From NCBI GenBank assembly GCA_963816555.1, contig CAWFLD010000007.1, forward strand, positions 248,001 through 312,000: a stretch of 64,000 nt of DNA, given 5' to 3'. Below, piece after piece: positions 41,941 to 52,326 of the stretch. Position numbers and translations under genes: made by a program. Origin of the DNA: Lutibaculum sp963816555 (GTDB taxonomy: Bacteria; Pseudomonadota; Alphaproteobacteria; Rhizobiales; Tepidamorphaceae). The first letter of the stretch is position 1. Every line of letters begins with the position of its first letter. The notes under the pieces are model-generated. The model searched no databases. It was not told the DNA's origin and saw only the letters and a list, made by a program, of their open reading frames with translations.

Positions 41941-42720
41941 ATGGACATGGGCATCGCCGGGCGCACCGCGCTCGTCATCGGGGGATCGGCCGGGCTCGGC
42001 CGCTCCTGCGCCGAGGCGCTGGCCGCCGAGGGCGTGCGGGTCGCGGTCAACGGCCGCGACGAGGGTCGCGCCAGGGAGGCGGCGCGGGCGCTGGGCGCCG
42101 GCGCCTTCGCCGTGCCGGGCGACGTGTCGGATCCCGTTGACCGGCAGGGTATCGTCGAGCGCGCCCGGGCTGAGGCGGGACCGATCACCATCCTTGTGAC
42201 GAATGCCGGGGGACCGCCACCCGGGCCGATCGAGGGCCATGACCACGCGACCTGGCTGAAGGCGCTCGAGACGAACATGCTGGCGGCCATCGAGTTCGCC
42301 CGCCTCGTGCTTCCCGACATGCTGGCCGCCGGCTTCGGCCGCATCGTCAACGTCACCTCGTTCACGGTGCGCGAGCCCTACCCCAACATGGGGCTGGCGA
42401 CCGGCGTGCGCGCCGGCCTGACCGGTGCCATGGCGTCGCTCGCCGCCGAGGTCGCCGACAAGGGCGTCACGGTCAACAATCTGCTCCCCGGCCTCATGGA
42501 CACGGGTGCCCTGAAACGTGTCTATGCGGCCCAGTCGAAGCAACTCGGCATCAGTGAGGAGGAGGCGAAGACGCGCATGGCGCAGTCGGTGCCGATGAAG
42601 CGGCTCGGCGCGGCCGAGGATTTCGGGCCGGCCTGCGCGTTCCTGTGCTCGCGTCGCGCCTCCTACATCACCTCGCAGAACCTGACCGTCGATGGCGGGC
42701 TCGTCCGCTCGCTGCTCTGA
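41941..42720 (+). CDS. Atypical short-chain dehydrogenase/reductase
   Basis: 259-residue Rossmann-fold protein. Cofactor loop GGSAGLGRS, NGRD after strand 2 (suggests NADP), NAGGPPPGP, a Ser in VNVTSFTVREPYPN, VNNLLPGLMDTGAL and the C-terminal YITSQNLTVDGG. The catalytic Tyr-x3-Lys is absent: counting from the Ser, the Tyr position holds Ala and the Lys position holds Arg (LATGVRAGL). A known SDR subgroup shows the same replacement, so this is not simply damage. It is cotranscribed with the TRAP genes and the acyl-CoA dehydrogenase; reaction unknown. Confidence 0.82.
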   Translation: MDMGIAGRTALVIGGSAGLGRSCAEALAAEGVRVAVNGRDEGRAREAARALGAGAFAVPGDVSDPVDRQGIVERARAEAGPITILVTNAGGPPPGPIEGHDHATWLKALETNMLAAIEFARLVLPDMLAAGFGRIVNVTSFTVREPYPNMGLATGVRAGLTGAMASLAAEVADKGVTVNNLLPGLMDTGALKRVYAAQSKQLGISEEEAKTRMAQSVPMKRLGAAEDFGPACAFLCSRRASYITSQNLTVDGGLVRSLL

Positions 42721-42746
42721 GAGACAACATCCGGGAGACTTTCAAG

Positions 42747-44247
42747 ATGCGGGACGCGAACGCCCCCGATTACATGCTCGGCATCGTCGGTGCCGGCGCC
42801 ATGGGATCCGGCATCGCGCAGGTGGCGGCCCAGGGCGGCGTGTCGGTGCGCCTGTTCGACGCCATGGAAGGCGCCGCCGCCAAGGCGCGGGAGAAGATCG
42901 CCGCACGTCTCAGGAAGCGCGTGGCCGACGGCAAGGCCGAGGAGGTCGAGACCGAGGCCGCGATCGGCCGCATCGAGCCGGCCGGCGCCCTCGAGGATCT
43001 CGCCGGCTGTGACGCCGTGGTGGAAGCCATCGTGGAGAAGCTCGAGGTCAAACGCGAGGTCTTCAAGCGCCTCGAGGCGGTCGCCGGTCCCGAGGCGATC
43101 CTCGCCTCGAACACCTCGTCGCTGCCGATCGGCGCGATCGCCGCGGGCATGGAGCATCCCGAGCGGATCGCCGGGATGCACTTCTTCAATCCGGTGCCCG
43201 TGATGAAGCTCGTCGAGGTGATCCGCGGACCCGACACGACCGAGGCCGTGATGGCGAGCCTGACCGCCCTCGGCAGGCGTCTCGGCCGCACGCCGGTGGC
43301 GGTGAAGGACACGCCGGGCTTCCTCGTCAATTTCGGCGGCCGCGCCTTCGCGACCGAGGGGCTGGCGATCCTGCAGGAGAACGTCGCGACGCCGGCCCAG
43401 ATCGACGCGGTGATGCGCGACTGCTGCGGCTTCCGCATGGGCCCGTTCGAGCTCATGGACCTGACGGGCATGGACGTGAACTTCCCCGTCACCGAATTCA
43501 TCCACGGCGCGACCTTCGCCGATCCGCGCATGCGCTCGACCGCGCTGCACCGCTACATGGTCGAGACCGGGCCAGCTCGGCCGCAAGACGGGCCGCGGCT
43601 TCTTCGGCTATGGCGAAGGCGACGAGCGCCCCTCCCCCGACACGAGGAGCGAGGCCGCGCCCGCGACGGCCGTCGTGCTGCTCGAACCAACCGACAGCCT
43701 GGTTGCACTCGTCAGCGAGGCGGGCGCCGACATCCTCGACGAGGACGACGGCACCTCGCCGATCCTCGTCGCGCCGATCGGCGAGGACTGCGCCGCGATC
43801 GCCATGCGCACGGGCGTCGACTTCCGCCGCCTCGTCGCGCTCGACCTTGTCGTCGACCATTCCAAGCGCGTGACGCTGATGACGGCGCCGGGCGCCGATC
43901 CGGGCGATCCGCGACGTCGGTCGTGGCGCTGCTTGCAGCCTCGCGCGCCGTCACGGCCATCAAGGACTGCGCCGGCTTCATCGGCCAGCGCATCGCCGCG
44001 ATGGTCGCCAATCTCGGCTGCGAGATGGCGCAGATGGGGCTCGCCGCGCCGGAGGACATCGACACCGCGATGCGGCTCGGCCTCAACTATCCCGAAGGGA
44101 CCGCTCGAGCTCGCCGACCAACTCGGCGCGGACGTCGTCTACCTGATCCTCGACGAGATCCAGTCGCTGACCGGCGACGACCGCTACCGGCCGAGCCAGT
44201 GGCTGCGCCGCCGCGCGAGCCTCGGCCTGTCGGCGCTGCAAGCGTGA
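42747..44247 (+). CDS. 3-hydroxyacyl-CoA dehydrogenase, PaaH-like (frameshifted)
   Basis: About 500 residues after repair. NAD fold: GIVGAGAMGSGIAQVAAQGG; SNTSSLPIGAIAAGMEHPER; catalytic His in GMHFFNPVPVMKLVEVI; KDTPGFLVNFGGRAF and GPFELMDLTGMDVNFPVTEF in the first C-terminal domain; a second, smaller C-terminal domain with KDCAGFIGQRIAAMVANLG, AMRLGLNYPEG and LADQLGADVVYLILDEIQ. This long two-domain form is typical of PaaH/PaaC (3-hydroxyadipyl-CoA dehydrogenase). Indels near 43573 (extra G), 43900-43915 and 44101 (extra A) break it. ATG 42747 has GGGAG upstream. It oxidises the 3-hydroxyacyl-CoA made by the hydratases downstream. Confidence 0.8.
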
Positions 44248-44272
44248 CGGGCGCGGCGGCGATCGAGGCGGC

Positions 44273-45031
44273 TCAGCCGCCGAGCGGCCCGACGACGTCG
44301 TGCAGGGCCTGCAGCAGCGGGCCGCGCACGGCCTGCTCGCTGACGGCGCCGGTGGCGACGGGAATGGTGACGGCGACCAGTTCGCCGTTGGTGCGGGCCG
44401 ACATGGCGATGCCGCCGATGCCCGGCCGCCACGCGTCGCGGACGATGGCGACGCCCTCCTGGCAGGCCGCCGACAGCCGGGCGTTGAAGGCTGCCACGTC
44501 GCCCCCGCGCCGCGTGATGTCGGAGCGCACGCGGCTCGCCAGCGTCCGCCGCTCGCTCTCCTCCATGGCTCCCATGATGGCCAGCCCGGCGGCCGAAACT
44601 GCCATCGGCAGGCGACCGCCGGTCGCCAGGCGCACGGCGACGATGCTCGATCCGACGACGACGTCGACGAAGGTGATGTGCAGCCCGTCGCGGATGGCGA
44701 TCGCCGCGGTCTCGCCCGTCCGGTCCGCCAGCACCTTCAGCAGCGGCCGGACCCTGTCGATGAGGGAGAGCCCCGCGAGGACGGGATAGCCGAGAGTCAG
44801 GTTCTTCGGCGTCAGCTCGTAGGCGCGCGAGGAGTGGGAGAGACGGACGTAGCCGAGCACGCTCAGCGTGTGGGTCAGGCGGCTGACGGTGGCGGGCGCG
44901 AGACCGGTCGCCTTCGCGAGATCCCTGTTGCCGAGCGGCTTCTGCGCCCGGGACAGTGCCTCGAGCAGGGAGAGGCCGCGGGCGAGGGCGTCGACGAACT
45001 GGCGGTCCTTGGGGTGTTGCGAGTCAGCCAT
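44273..45031 (-). CDS. IclR-family transcriptional regulator (acyl-CoA locus)
   Basis: 252 residues. Winged helix (QFVDALARGLSLLEALSRAQ, LGNRDLAKATGLAPATVSRL, YVRLSHSSRAYELTP) and effector domain (ETAAIAIRDGLHITFVDVVV, LPMAVSAAGLAIMGA). The family usually senses aromatic or aliphatic acids or their CoA esters. It lies convergent to the dehydrogenase gene and divergent from the ligase gene. A palindrome five bases upstream of its start, repeated upstream of dctP2, suggests autoregulation plus control of both flanking operons. Confidence 0.88.
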   Translation of the reverse strand: MADSQHPKDRQFVDALARGLSLLEALSRAQKPLGNRDLAKATGLAPATVSRLTHTLSVLGYVRLSHSSRAYELTPKNLTLGYPVLAGLSLIDRVRPLLKVLADRTGETAAIAIRDGLHITFVDVVVGSSIVAVRLATGGRLPMAVSAAGLAIMGAMEESERRTLASRVRSDITRRGGDVAAFNARLSAACQEGVAIVRDAWRPGIGGIAMSARTNGELVAVTIPVATGAVSEQAVRGPLLQALHDVVGPLGG

Positions 45032-45035
45032 ATGT

Positions 45036-45065
45036 ATTCCGCTGTGCGAAATTCAATTCCGCAAT
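45036..45065. promoter_or_regulatory. Candidate IclR operator between iclR and ligase gene
   Basis: TGCGAAAT-TCA-ATTCCGCA (45045-45063) with an upstream half-site ATTCCGC, the same layout as at 38942-38971. Its position next to the iclR start fits repression of iclR and control of the divergent ligase operon. Confidence 0.65.
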
Positions 45066-45152
45066 CTTTCGTTGCGGCATAGCATGCTCCTGATGGAAAG
45101 TCCCGGGAAACAACGCGATCGAAGACCGCTTTCGCCGAAACGGGAGGAACCG

Positions 45153-46682
45153 ATGCTGACCGGGGACATGCTGCGCCGCTCCGCCGAACGCTTTCCGCGC
45201 AAGGCGGCGATACTCTGGCAGGGCACGGCGATCTCCTACGCCGAGCTCGACCAGCGCGGCCAACCGCCTGGCGAACGCGCTGATCGGCGCCGGCCTCGCC
45301 AAGGGCGCGAAGGTCGGCATCATCAGCCGCAACCGCACGGAATATGGCATCACCTTCTTCGGCGCGGCGCGGTCCGGCGGCGTGCTGGTGAACGTCTCCG
45401 TGCTCTACGCGCCGGAGGAGCTCGCCTTCGTGCTGGACAAGGCCGACGTTGAGATCCTGATCTTCGAGGACGTGTTCACGGACAAGGTCATGGCCGTGCG
45501 CGATCAGCTGCCGCAGCTGAAGAAGCTGGTCCGAATCGGCGGCGCCACGGCCGAGGCCGAGGCATTTCACGCCTTCCTCGCTCAGGGCGACGAGGCGCTG
45601 CCCCCCGTCGAGATCGACGAGGACGACCCGTTCTGCATGACCTATACCGGCGGCACGACGGGCCGACCGAAGGGCGTGCTGTGCAGCCACCGCAACCGCA
45701 TGATCACCGCCCATACGGTGATGGTCGAGGAGGCGATCGACGAGCGCGACGTCGTCGGCATCGTGACGCCGCTGTTCCACGTCGCGGCACTCAACATCAT
45801 GTTCCAGCCCGCCATCCTGGCCGGTGCCACCTGTACGTTCCTCTCCAAGTGGAGCGTGCCCGATTTTGCCGCCATGGCGCGCGAGACGGGGATGACCGCA
45901 GCCTTCATGGTACCTACACAGATCTCGATGGTGGTGAGCGACGACGCGTTCGACGCCGCGAACTTCTCCGCCTGGCGCAAGGTCTCGTTCGCGGGCGCGC
46001 CGATGCCCGACTGGGTGCAGCGCGAGATGATTGCCAAGCTCCCCGACGTGAGGATGACGCAGATCTACGGGCAGTCCGAAATGGGGGTGCTGACCTCGCT
46101 GCGCCACTGGTACCTGCCGGAGAAGCTCGGCTCGATCGGCCGGCAGGCCTACAATGTCGACGTCGCGGTGCTTGATCCCGACGGGAAGCCGGTGCAGCCC
46201 GGCGAGATTGGCGAGATCTGCTCGCGCGGCGAGAACGTGATGCTCGAATATTACGACGAGCCAGAGCAGACGGCGAATTTCTGGAAGCACGGCTGGGCCT
46301 GGACCGGCGACGTCGGCACGATTGACGAGCAGGGCTTCATCACCCTCGTCGACCGGTCCAAGGACATGATCATCTCGGGCGGCGAGAATGTCTATCCCAA
46401 GGAGATCGAGAACGCTCTCTACGGCCATCCGGCCGTGGCGGAATGCGCGGTCTTCGGCATTCCCGACGAGAAATGGGGCGAGGTGCCGGCAGCCTTTATC
46501 CAGCTCAAGGCCGGGATGGCGGCGACGCGCGAGGAGTTCGTCGCACATTGCGAAGAGCATCTGGCGCGCTTCAAGCGGCCGCGGTACCTCGAGTTCGTGG
46601 AGTCGTTCCCGAAGACGCCGATCGGAAAGATCCAGAAGAACCTCCTCAAGGAGCCCTTCTGGAAGGAGAGGGAAAAGCGGAT

Positions 46683-46686
<4 letters not shown>
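45153..46686 (+). CDS. AMP-dependent acyl-CoA synthetase (one frameshift)
   Basis: ANL-superfamily ligase of about 510 residues that activates a carboxylic acid to its CoA ester. P loop CMTYTGGTTGRPKGVLCSHR; MTQIYGQSEMGVLTSLR; WAWTGDVGTIDEQGF; VDRSKDMIISGGENVYPKEI; and the catalytic Lys in FPKTPIGKIQKNLLK. One extra C near 45259 shifts the first 35 codons (repaired: YAELDQRANRLANALIG). GGGAGGA precedes the ATG. The motif set is that of fatty-acid/aryl-acid CoA ligases close to CaiC and FadD; substrate unknown. Its stop overlaps the next start (ATGA), so it is coupled to the hydratase. Confidence 0.85.
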
Positions 46687-47488
<802 letters not shown>

Positions 47489-47492
<4 letters not shown>

Positions 47493-48301
47493 GCGCGAAC
47501 ACGACACAGACAGAAAACGGCGACGCGGCCGAACGAGAGGTGCTGCTCGAGCGCCCGAGTCCGGAGATCGCAATCGTCCGGATAAACCGCCCCAAGGTTC
47601 GCAACGCGCTCAACATGACAGTCCGGCGGCAGATGGCCGGGATCTTCCGCGACTTCGCGGACGATTCCGAACTCCGCTGCGTGATCCTGACCGGCGACGA
47701 GGCGAGCTTCGCCGCCGGCGCCGACATTCTAGACATGTCGAAGATCGACACCGTCGAGATGTATCACCGCCACACGGAGCGGCTGTGGAACGCGGTCGCC
47801 GAGTGCCCCGTGCCGGTCATCGCCGCGGTCAACGGCTTCGCGCTGGGCGGCGGGCTCGAACTCGCGATGCACGCCGACATCATCGTCGCGGGCCGCTCGG
47901 CGAAGCTCGGCCAGCCCGAGGTCAATGTCGGCATCATGCCGGGCGCCGGCGGCACGCAGCGCCTGACCCGGGCGATCGGCAAGTTCCGCGCCATGCTGCT
48001 CTGCCTGACGGGCGAGATCATCACAGCCGAGGAGGCACGGCACATGGGCCTCGTCAGCAAGCTCGTCGACGACGCAGAGGTGATGACGACCGCCCTGAAG
48101 ATCGCCGAGAAGATCGCGAGCCTGCCGCCCATCGCGGTCGCGCAGGTGAAGGAGGTCATCCTGCACGGCCAGGACGCGCCGCTTTCGACCGCCCTCGCCC
48201 TCGAACGCAAGGCGGTACAGATCCTCTTCGCCACCCAAGACAAGGCCGAGGGCATGCAGGCTTTCCTGGAAAAGCGGAAGCCGACCTACACCGGCCGCTG
48301 A
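47489..48301 (+). CDS. Enoyl-CoA hydratase (PaaF/FadB type)
   Basis: 270 residues with both catalytic glutamates visible: GFALGGGLELAMHADIIVA and GQPEVNVGIMPGAGGTQRL, plus DEASFAAGADILDMSKID. The C-terminus KAEGMQAFLEKRKPTYTGR is standard for hydratases. It should hydrate a 2-enoyl-CoA to the 3-hydroxyacyl-CoA used by the dehydrogenase at 42747-44247. Last gene of the operon; IS debris starts about 50 bp later. Confidence 0.88.
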
Positions 48302-48374
48302 TGCACGGCCGGCACACCGAACTGCGCTGACCACGCCCCCGCAGATGCCCCGTTTTGATATGTCGCGACAGCGG

Positions 48375-48534
48375 AGACGGGAGCAGCGCCTCACGGTCAG
48401 GCGCCGCGGCGTCCGCAAGAGGGCACTCGGCACGCGGGCGCCGATGAGGATCCCGCAGGGGCCGAGCCAGCGCTGGCCCCTCGACCTCGTCGCGGACGCG
48501 TTGATCGACAGCCGCCGCTTCCGCGTGCTTTCAA
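48375..48534 (+). pseudogene. IS3-family orfB fragment
   Basis: About 50 codons (REQRLTVRRRGVRKRALGTR, APMRIPQGPSQRWPLDLVAD, SRRFRVL) align with the region just before the first catalytic Asp of OrfB, but with different residues from the intact copy at 949-2174. It is therefore a relic of a different IS3-type element, cut on both sides. Confidence 0.7.
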
Positions 48535-48599
48535 GCCTGGTCAAAGCATAATGGCCGCGGCACGTCGAATGAGTGATCGGCGGCGGGCTCTTCAGGGCG

Positions 48600-49640
48600 T
48601 TCGACAGCACGCTCTGGTCGAGCGCGTGCAGGGCGCAAGACATGGCCGCCGGGAAATCCTCCAGAAACTCTGATGCCGGCTCGGTCCCTATGACGATCAG
48701 ACTCTCGCGTGCCCAAGTGTAGGCGACGTAGAGCAGGTGGCGCTGGCAAGAGCCGGATCTCTTGGTGAGGGGCGCCACTCCTGTCAAACTTCGCAAGGCG
48801 GCGTAGTCGCGCCGCTGCAGAGGATCGCATGCTTCTGCGAGCAGCGTGGCGAGGACGATCCTTCCCACTCCCGGCAAGGATGCGAGGATCTCCACGTCAT
48901 GCTGCTCCCGGACCTGCCCCGGTTCGGCATCCTCCTGGGAGACCAGGCGCGCCATCAGGCGGTCGAGCCTGATGTGAGCATCCTTGATCTGCCTGTTGAG
49001 CAGGCGAAGGCGCGCGATCAGCGTGGCGATGTGGGCGCCTGCCGCTTCGGTGGTCCCCTCCGCCACCGTCACCGGAGGTTCACGGATGATGCCCATCACC
49101 TCCGCAGCGTCGAGGCGGCGGATGCGGTTGCGCTTCAGGAGCCGAGCCACCGTCGCCTCCCGGATGCGTCTCGCCTTTGCGGGCGTTGGAACGAGTTCCC
49201 AGAGCTCGAGCAGCCACGGCGCACCGAGGTCGGTGTCGAGCTCGAGGAAGGCCGGATAGTACCGCCACAGCTGCTCGCGCATCCGGTTGGTGAGCCGGAC
49301 GCGCTCGGCCCCGAGGTCTTCGGCGATGCGCGACCATTCGCGCAGCTCGATGACCGCAGGATCGGTCGTCTTCAACGACCGGAAGCAGCGCGGATCCGTG
49401 CGCAAGGCGGATGCCATGACCTCCGCATCGCGACTGTCGTCTTTCGCACCGGCGAGCGTGAAGCGGTCGCGGAATCGGCCGAGCTGCTTGGGGTTCACGG
49501 CATAGACGTTGAACCTGCGCTCAAGCAGCGTCTCGACCACCGGGCCGTGCGGCACCTCGATCGCGACATGGATCTGGCCAGGATCGGCCGCCCCGCTCTT
49601 CGCCATCAGCCAGGCGACCAACTCGCCCATGTCCAGCGAC
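48600..49640 (-). pseudogene. IS110-family transposase, truncated
   Basis: Minus-strand frame with the IS110 DEDD region (GQIHVAIEVPHGPVVETLLE, FNVYAVNPKQLGRFRDRFTL, AGAKDDSRDAEVMASALRTD) and the IS116-type C-terminal domain (DVEILASLPGVGRIVLATLL, LRSLTGVAPLTKRSG). The first catalytic segment (GIDWA-type) is missing at the N-terminus, where an IS21 fragment begins, and the sequence after KRSG no longer matches the family. Inactive. Confidence 0.78.
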
Positions 49641-49697
49641 ATCCGGAACTGCCCCCTTGGCGACACGAGGAACTGACCTCCTGCCGGGGAGCAGGAG

Positions 49698-49946
49698 GTG
49701 GGCATGAGGCACGAGGGAAGGCAAGAAGATCCGCAGTTCGATGTGCTGCGGGGTGTGGAGATGCGAACGCCGGACGACGTGTCGGCGATGCTGGCACTGA
49801 AGGCGCTGGGCTGGGGCTCGAAGCGAATTGCGGCAGAGCTCGGCTGTTTGCGGAACACGGTTCGACGGTGGCCGGCGGATGGAGAGTCCGCCGAACCAGC
49901 GTTTCTTGCAGGTTGCGAGCGTCCGCAGACGCTTGGTTTCTCCTAG
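49698..49946 (+). pseudogene. istA: IS21-family istA 5' fragment
   Basis: Opens with VEMRTPDDVSAMLALKALGW followed by GSKRIAAELGCLRNTVRRW, the N-terminal helix-turn-helix of IS21 IstA, and ends after about 82 codons. The DDE core and istB are absent. Confidence 0.65.
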
Positions 49947-49993
49947 CTTATTGACCATCCACCTCTATACACGTCCGCCAGCCTCCGTCCCCA

Positions 49994-50026
49994 TCCCTAA
50001 CTTGAGTTAGGGACAAAGGTAGGGAC
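49994..50026. repeat. Inverted and direct repeats upstream of integrase
   Basis: TCCCTAACT-TG-AGTTAGGGA is a 9-bp inverted repeat, and TAGGGAC occurs twice (50008-50014, 50020-50026) right before the integrase start. Related AGGTAGGG units lie at 51420-51441. Candidate integrase arm-type or autoregulatory sites. Confidence 0.45.
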
Positions 50027-50032
50027 GGACCG

Positions 50033-50692
50033 ATGGCGCGAGCGCAGAACAAGCTGACGGATGTGCAGTGCCACGCCACCTCGAAGCCGGGGCTGATTAG
50101 CGATGGCGGTGGCCTCTACCTCAACGTGAAGTCGAGCGGCGCGAAGTCGTGGTCATTCGTGTGGAAGCGCGACGGCCGGCGGCGCGAGATGGGCCTCGGG
50201 CGCTATCCCGTTGTCCCGCTTGCCAAGGCGCGCGAGCTGGCCATGAGCGCACGACAGGCGGTGGCGGACGGCCGCGACCCGATTGCCGAAAAGCAAAAGC
50301 AGGCGGAACCGACATTCGGCGAGTGCGCCAACATGTTCCTCGCCAACATGTCGGGGCAGTGGCGGAACGAGAAGCACCGCGCGCAGTGGCGCATGACGCT
50401 GGAGCGCTACGCCGCACCGATCCGGCCGAAAAAGGTTTCCGCCATCGGCATTGATGACGTGCTGGCGGTGCTGGCGGTGCTGGCGCCAATCTGGAGCGAG
50501 AAGCCGGAAACGGCATCCCGCCTCCGCGGGCGTATTGAAAGGGTGCTCGATTTCGCGCGGGCGCGAGCCTGGCGGACAGGCGAGAACCCGGCGCTGTGGC
50601 GCGGGCATCTCAAGAACATCCTGCCGGCACGTCAGAAGCTCACGCGCGGCCATCATCCCGAAGCCGAAGCGAATGAGGTGGTCGACCTATGA
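50033..50692 (+). pseudogene. int: Tyrosine integrase, truncated before catalytic domain
   Basis: 219 codons of a P4-type integrase: N-terminal arm-binding domain (KPGLISDGGGLYLNVKSSGA, WSFVWKRDGRRREMGLGRYP, VVPLAKARELAMSARQAVAD) and core-binding domain (TFGECANMFLANMSGQWRNE, LERYAAPIRPKKVSAI, RLRGRIERVLDFARARAW). The catalytic domain (R..HxxR..Y) is missing: after LPARQKLTRGHHP the sequence changes to an unrelated 3' end (in the next frame, STYEREMERLEAAEEMVDAH). It points toward tRNA-Ser about 0.8 kb away, a likely former attachment site. Confidence 0.8.
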
Positions 50693-50763
50693 GCGCGAGA
50701 TGGAGCGGTTAGAGGCAGCCGAAGAGATGGTCGACGCGCATCTCGTCGGCTTGCTCGATCGGC

Positions 50764-51240
50764 TCACAGGCAAGTATGGACGCCATTCTTGACGATATCC
50801 TGCCAGTCCGGACCGAGCATCTGGCGCGCATCGAGCGCGTTCTCGTATCCTTGGTCGCCTTCGTTGAACATGACCACGGTGAGGGCCCGGTCGTGGCTGC
50901 CGCTGTAGATGGTCGGGCCCGGCACGTAGGTTGAAGAACCCTGGTAGGTTCCGAATCCGCGGCCGTAGGTAACGCTGCCGGAGGAATAGACGGTCCCCGG
51001 CATCTGGGTTGCCGAAACGTTGTTCTGAGCAGCCGCGCCCGTGATGATGTAGCGGTCGTACCCTGCACGGATGGTCTCCACCGCCGCACTCTTGGACGCT
51101 ACGCGAGCAGCCCCCTGTCGTCCGCAGGCGGGGGCAGCTCCCGCATCAATGAGCATGGTGTTCGCCGAAGTCCTCGTGACTTCAGAGCCCGCACACGCCG
51201 CCAGAGGCAAGACGGTAAGGAACAAAAAAATCGGTCGCAT
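50764..51240 (-). CDS. Hypothetical lipoprotein
   Basis: 158 residues. The start MRPIFLFLTVLPLAACAG has a lipobox (LAAC), so it should be a lipid-anchored envelope protein. The mature part contains VETIRAGYDRYIITGAAAQN, a Gly/Ser/Tyr-rich stretch (TVYSSGSVTYGRGFGTYQGS) and LTVVMFNEGDQGYENALDAR. GGGAGG lies upstream of the ATG at 51240; a longer frame to 51333 has no signal. No named family is recognised. It may be island cargo, lying between the integrase and tRNA-Ser. Confidence 0.75.
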   Translation of the reverse strand: MRPIFLFLTVLPLAACAGSEVTRTSANTMLIDAGAAPACGRQGAARVASKSAAVETIRAGYDRYIITGAAAQNNVSATQMPGTVYSSGSVTYGRGFGTYQGSSTYVPGPTIYSGSHDRALTVVMFNEGDQGYENALDARQMLGPDWQDIVKNGVHTCL

Positions 51241-51419
51241 AGACAGCCCTCCCAGAACGTGAGGTGGCTCTATTACATGCCCAAGGAGCCGATGCCACGA
51301 AGGTTTCAGCCCTTCGTCGCTTCGCGCGTACAAGCCGCCGGATCATCCTTCCGGTGGGAGATGGGCGCTACCTCACACTCCGCTGGGAAGCTCGCTTAGA
51401 AAGCAGCTCGGCACGCATC

Positions 51420-51441
51420 AAAGGTAGGGATAGAGGTAGGG
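51420..51441. repeat. AGGTAGGG direct repeat near tRNA-Ser
   Basis: AAAGGTAGGGA followed by TAGAGGTAGGG. The first unit shares 11 bases with the repeat before the integrase at 50016-50026. Confidence 0.4.
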
Positions 51442-51499
51442 TCACAGGCCGGCACGCGGGCAAAAAGCCCGTCCGAGCGATATCTTATGGGAAGGGCAT

Positions 51500-51588
<89 letters not shown>

Positions 51589-51949
51589 ATGGGTTCCGCG
51601 ATATATTCGGCCTTTGGCCGCAACGCAAGGCGGGAAGGCGATGCGCGTTCGCGAAAGCAGGCACGGCGGACGGGGCGCGGCCTGGCGGCCGGAGGATGAT
51701 GGAGGCGTCGCCTTCCTTCGGCGACGGCAGCCTCCACGGCCGCGCCCTCGGAACCGTCGGCTCGCAGGTCTCCCAAGCGCTCCCCGCGGCGCTCCCTTGC
51801 CCGGGCTTGAGCCCCGGTCTCGTGCCGGCCCGGGAAACACCGCCGCCTCACCGGGAAGTTGCTTGAGCGTGATGCCCTCTCTCCGCTATTCACGGGGATC
51901 AGCATCCGCTTTCGATCCACCCGCCGTCCGACCGGTCCCCGTTCCGCCC
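51589..51949. other. Non-coding stretch, nothing recognised
   Basis: About 360 bp upstream of tRNA-Ser (in its own orientation) and upstream of the small membrane protein gene. It should contain promoters for both, but I see no convincing boxes. Frames called across it extend through the tRNA and are spurious. Confidence 0.5.
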
Positions 51950-52273
51950 ATGCTTCGCTTCTTCGCCCGCCTGATCGGCCTCGTCCTGCTCGCCGGCGCC
52001 GTGATCGTGGCCATCGTCGACGGCGCGACCTCGATCGGCGCCTCGCACATCACGCTGCTGCCGTTCGGCGCGCTGTGGATCGGCGCCGCGCCGCAGTCGC
52101 TCGAGGCGATCAGGCTGTTTCTCGTCACCGACCTGGCGCCCTTCCTCTGGGACCCCGTGATGACGTTCCTGCTGCGCGTGCCGGCGGTGATCGTGCTCGC
52201 GTTGCTCGGCGCCCTCTTCCTGTCGCTCGGCCGGCGCCGGCGCGACCCCTACGCCGCCGTCGGCGAGAGGTGA
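51950..52273 (+). CDS. Small two-helix membrane protein
   Basis: 107 residues with hydrophobic helices at about 5-25 (ARLIGLVLLAGAVIVAIVDG) and 75-95 (RVPAVIVLALLGALFLSLGR), joined by SHITLLPFGALWIGAAPQSL. The ATG at 51950 fits best; an alternative at 51866 adds a Pro-rich leader. msrA follows after 53 bp on the same strand. It looks like a conserved alphaproteobacterial protein of unknown function. Confidence 0.68.
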   Translation: MLRFFARLIGLVLLAGAVIVAIVDGATSIGASHITLLPFGALWIGAAPQSLEAIRLFLVTDLAPFLWDPVMTFLLRVPAVIVLALLGALFLSLGRRRRDPYAAVGER

Positions 52274-52326
52274 CGCCGGGGCCGCGGCACCCCATATTGG
52301 CAGGCGACCGAACAGGAGAATTCCCC

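Noticed and set aside
47729..48600. Downstream part of the IS110 frame reading into the hydratase gene
   Set aside because: Antisense to a well-supported enoyl-CoA hydratase; the family match ends before it.
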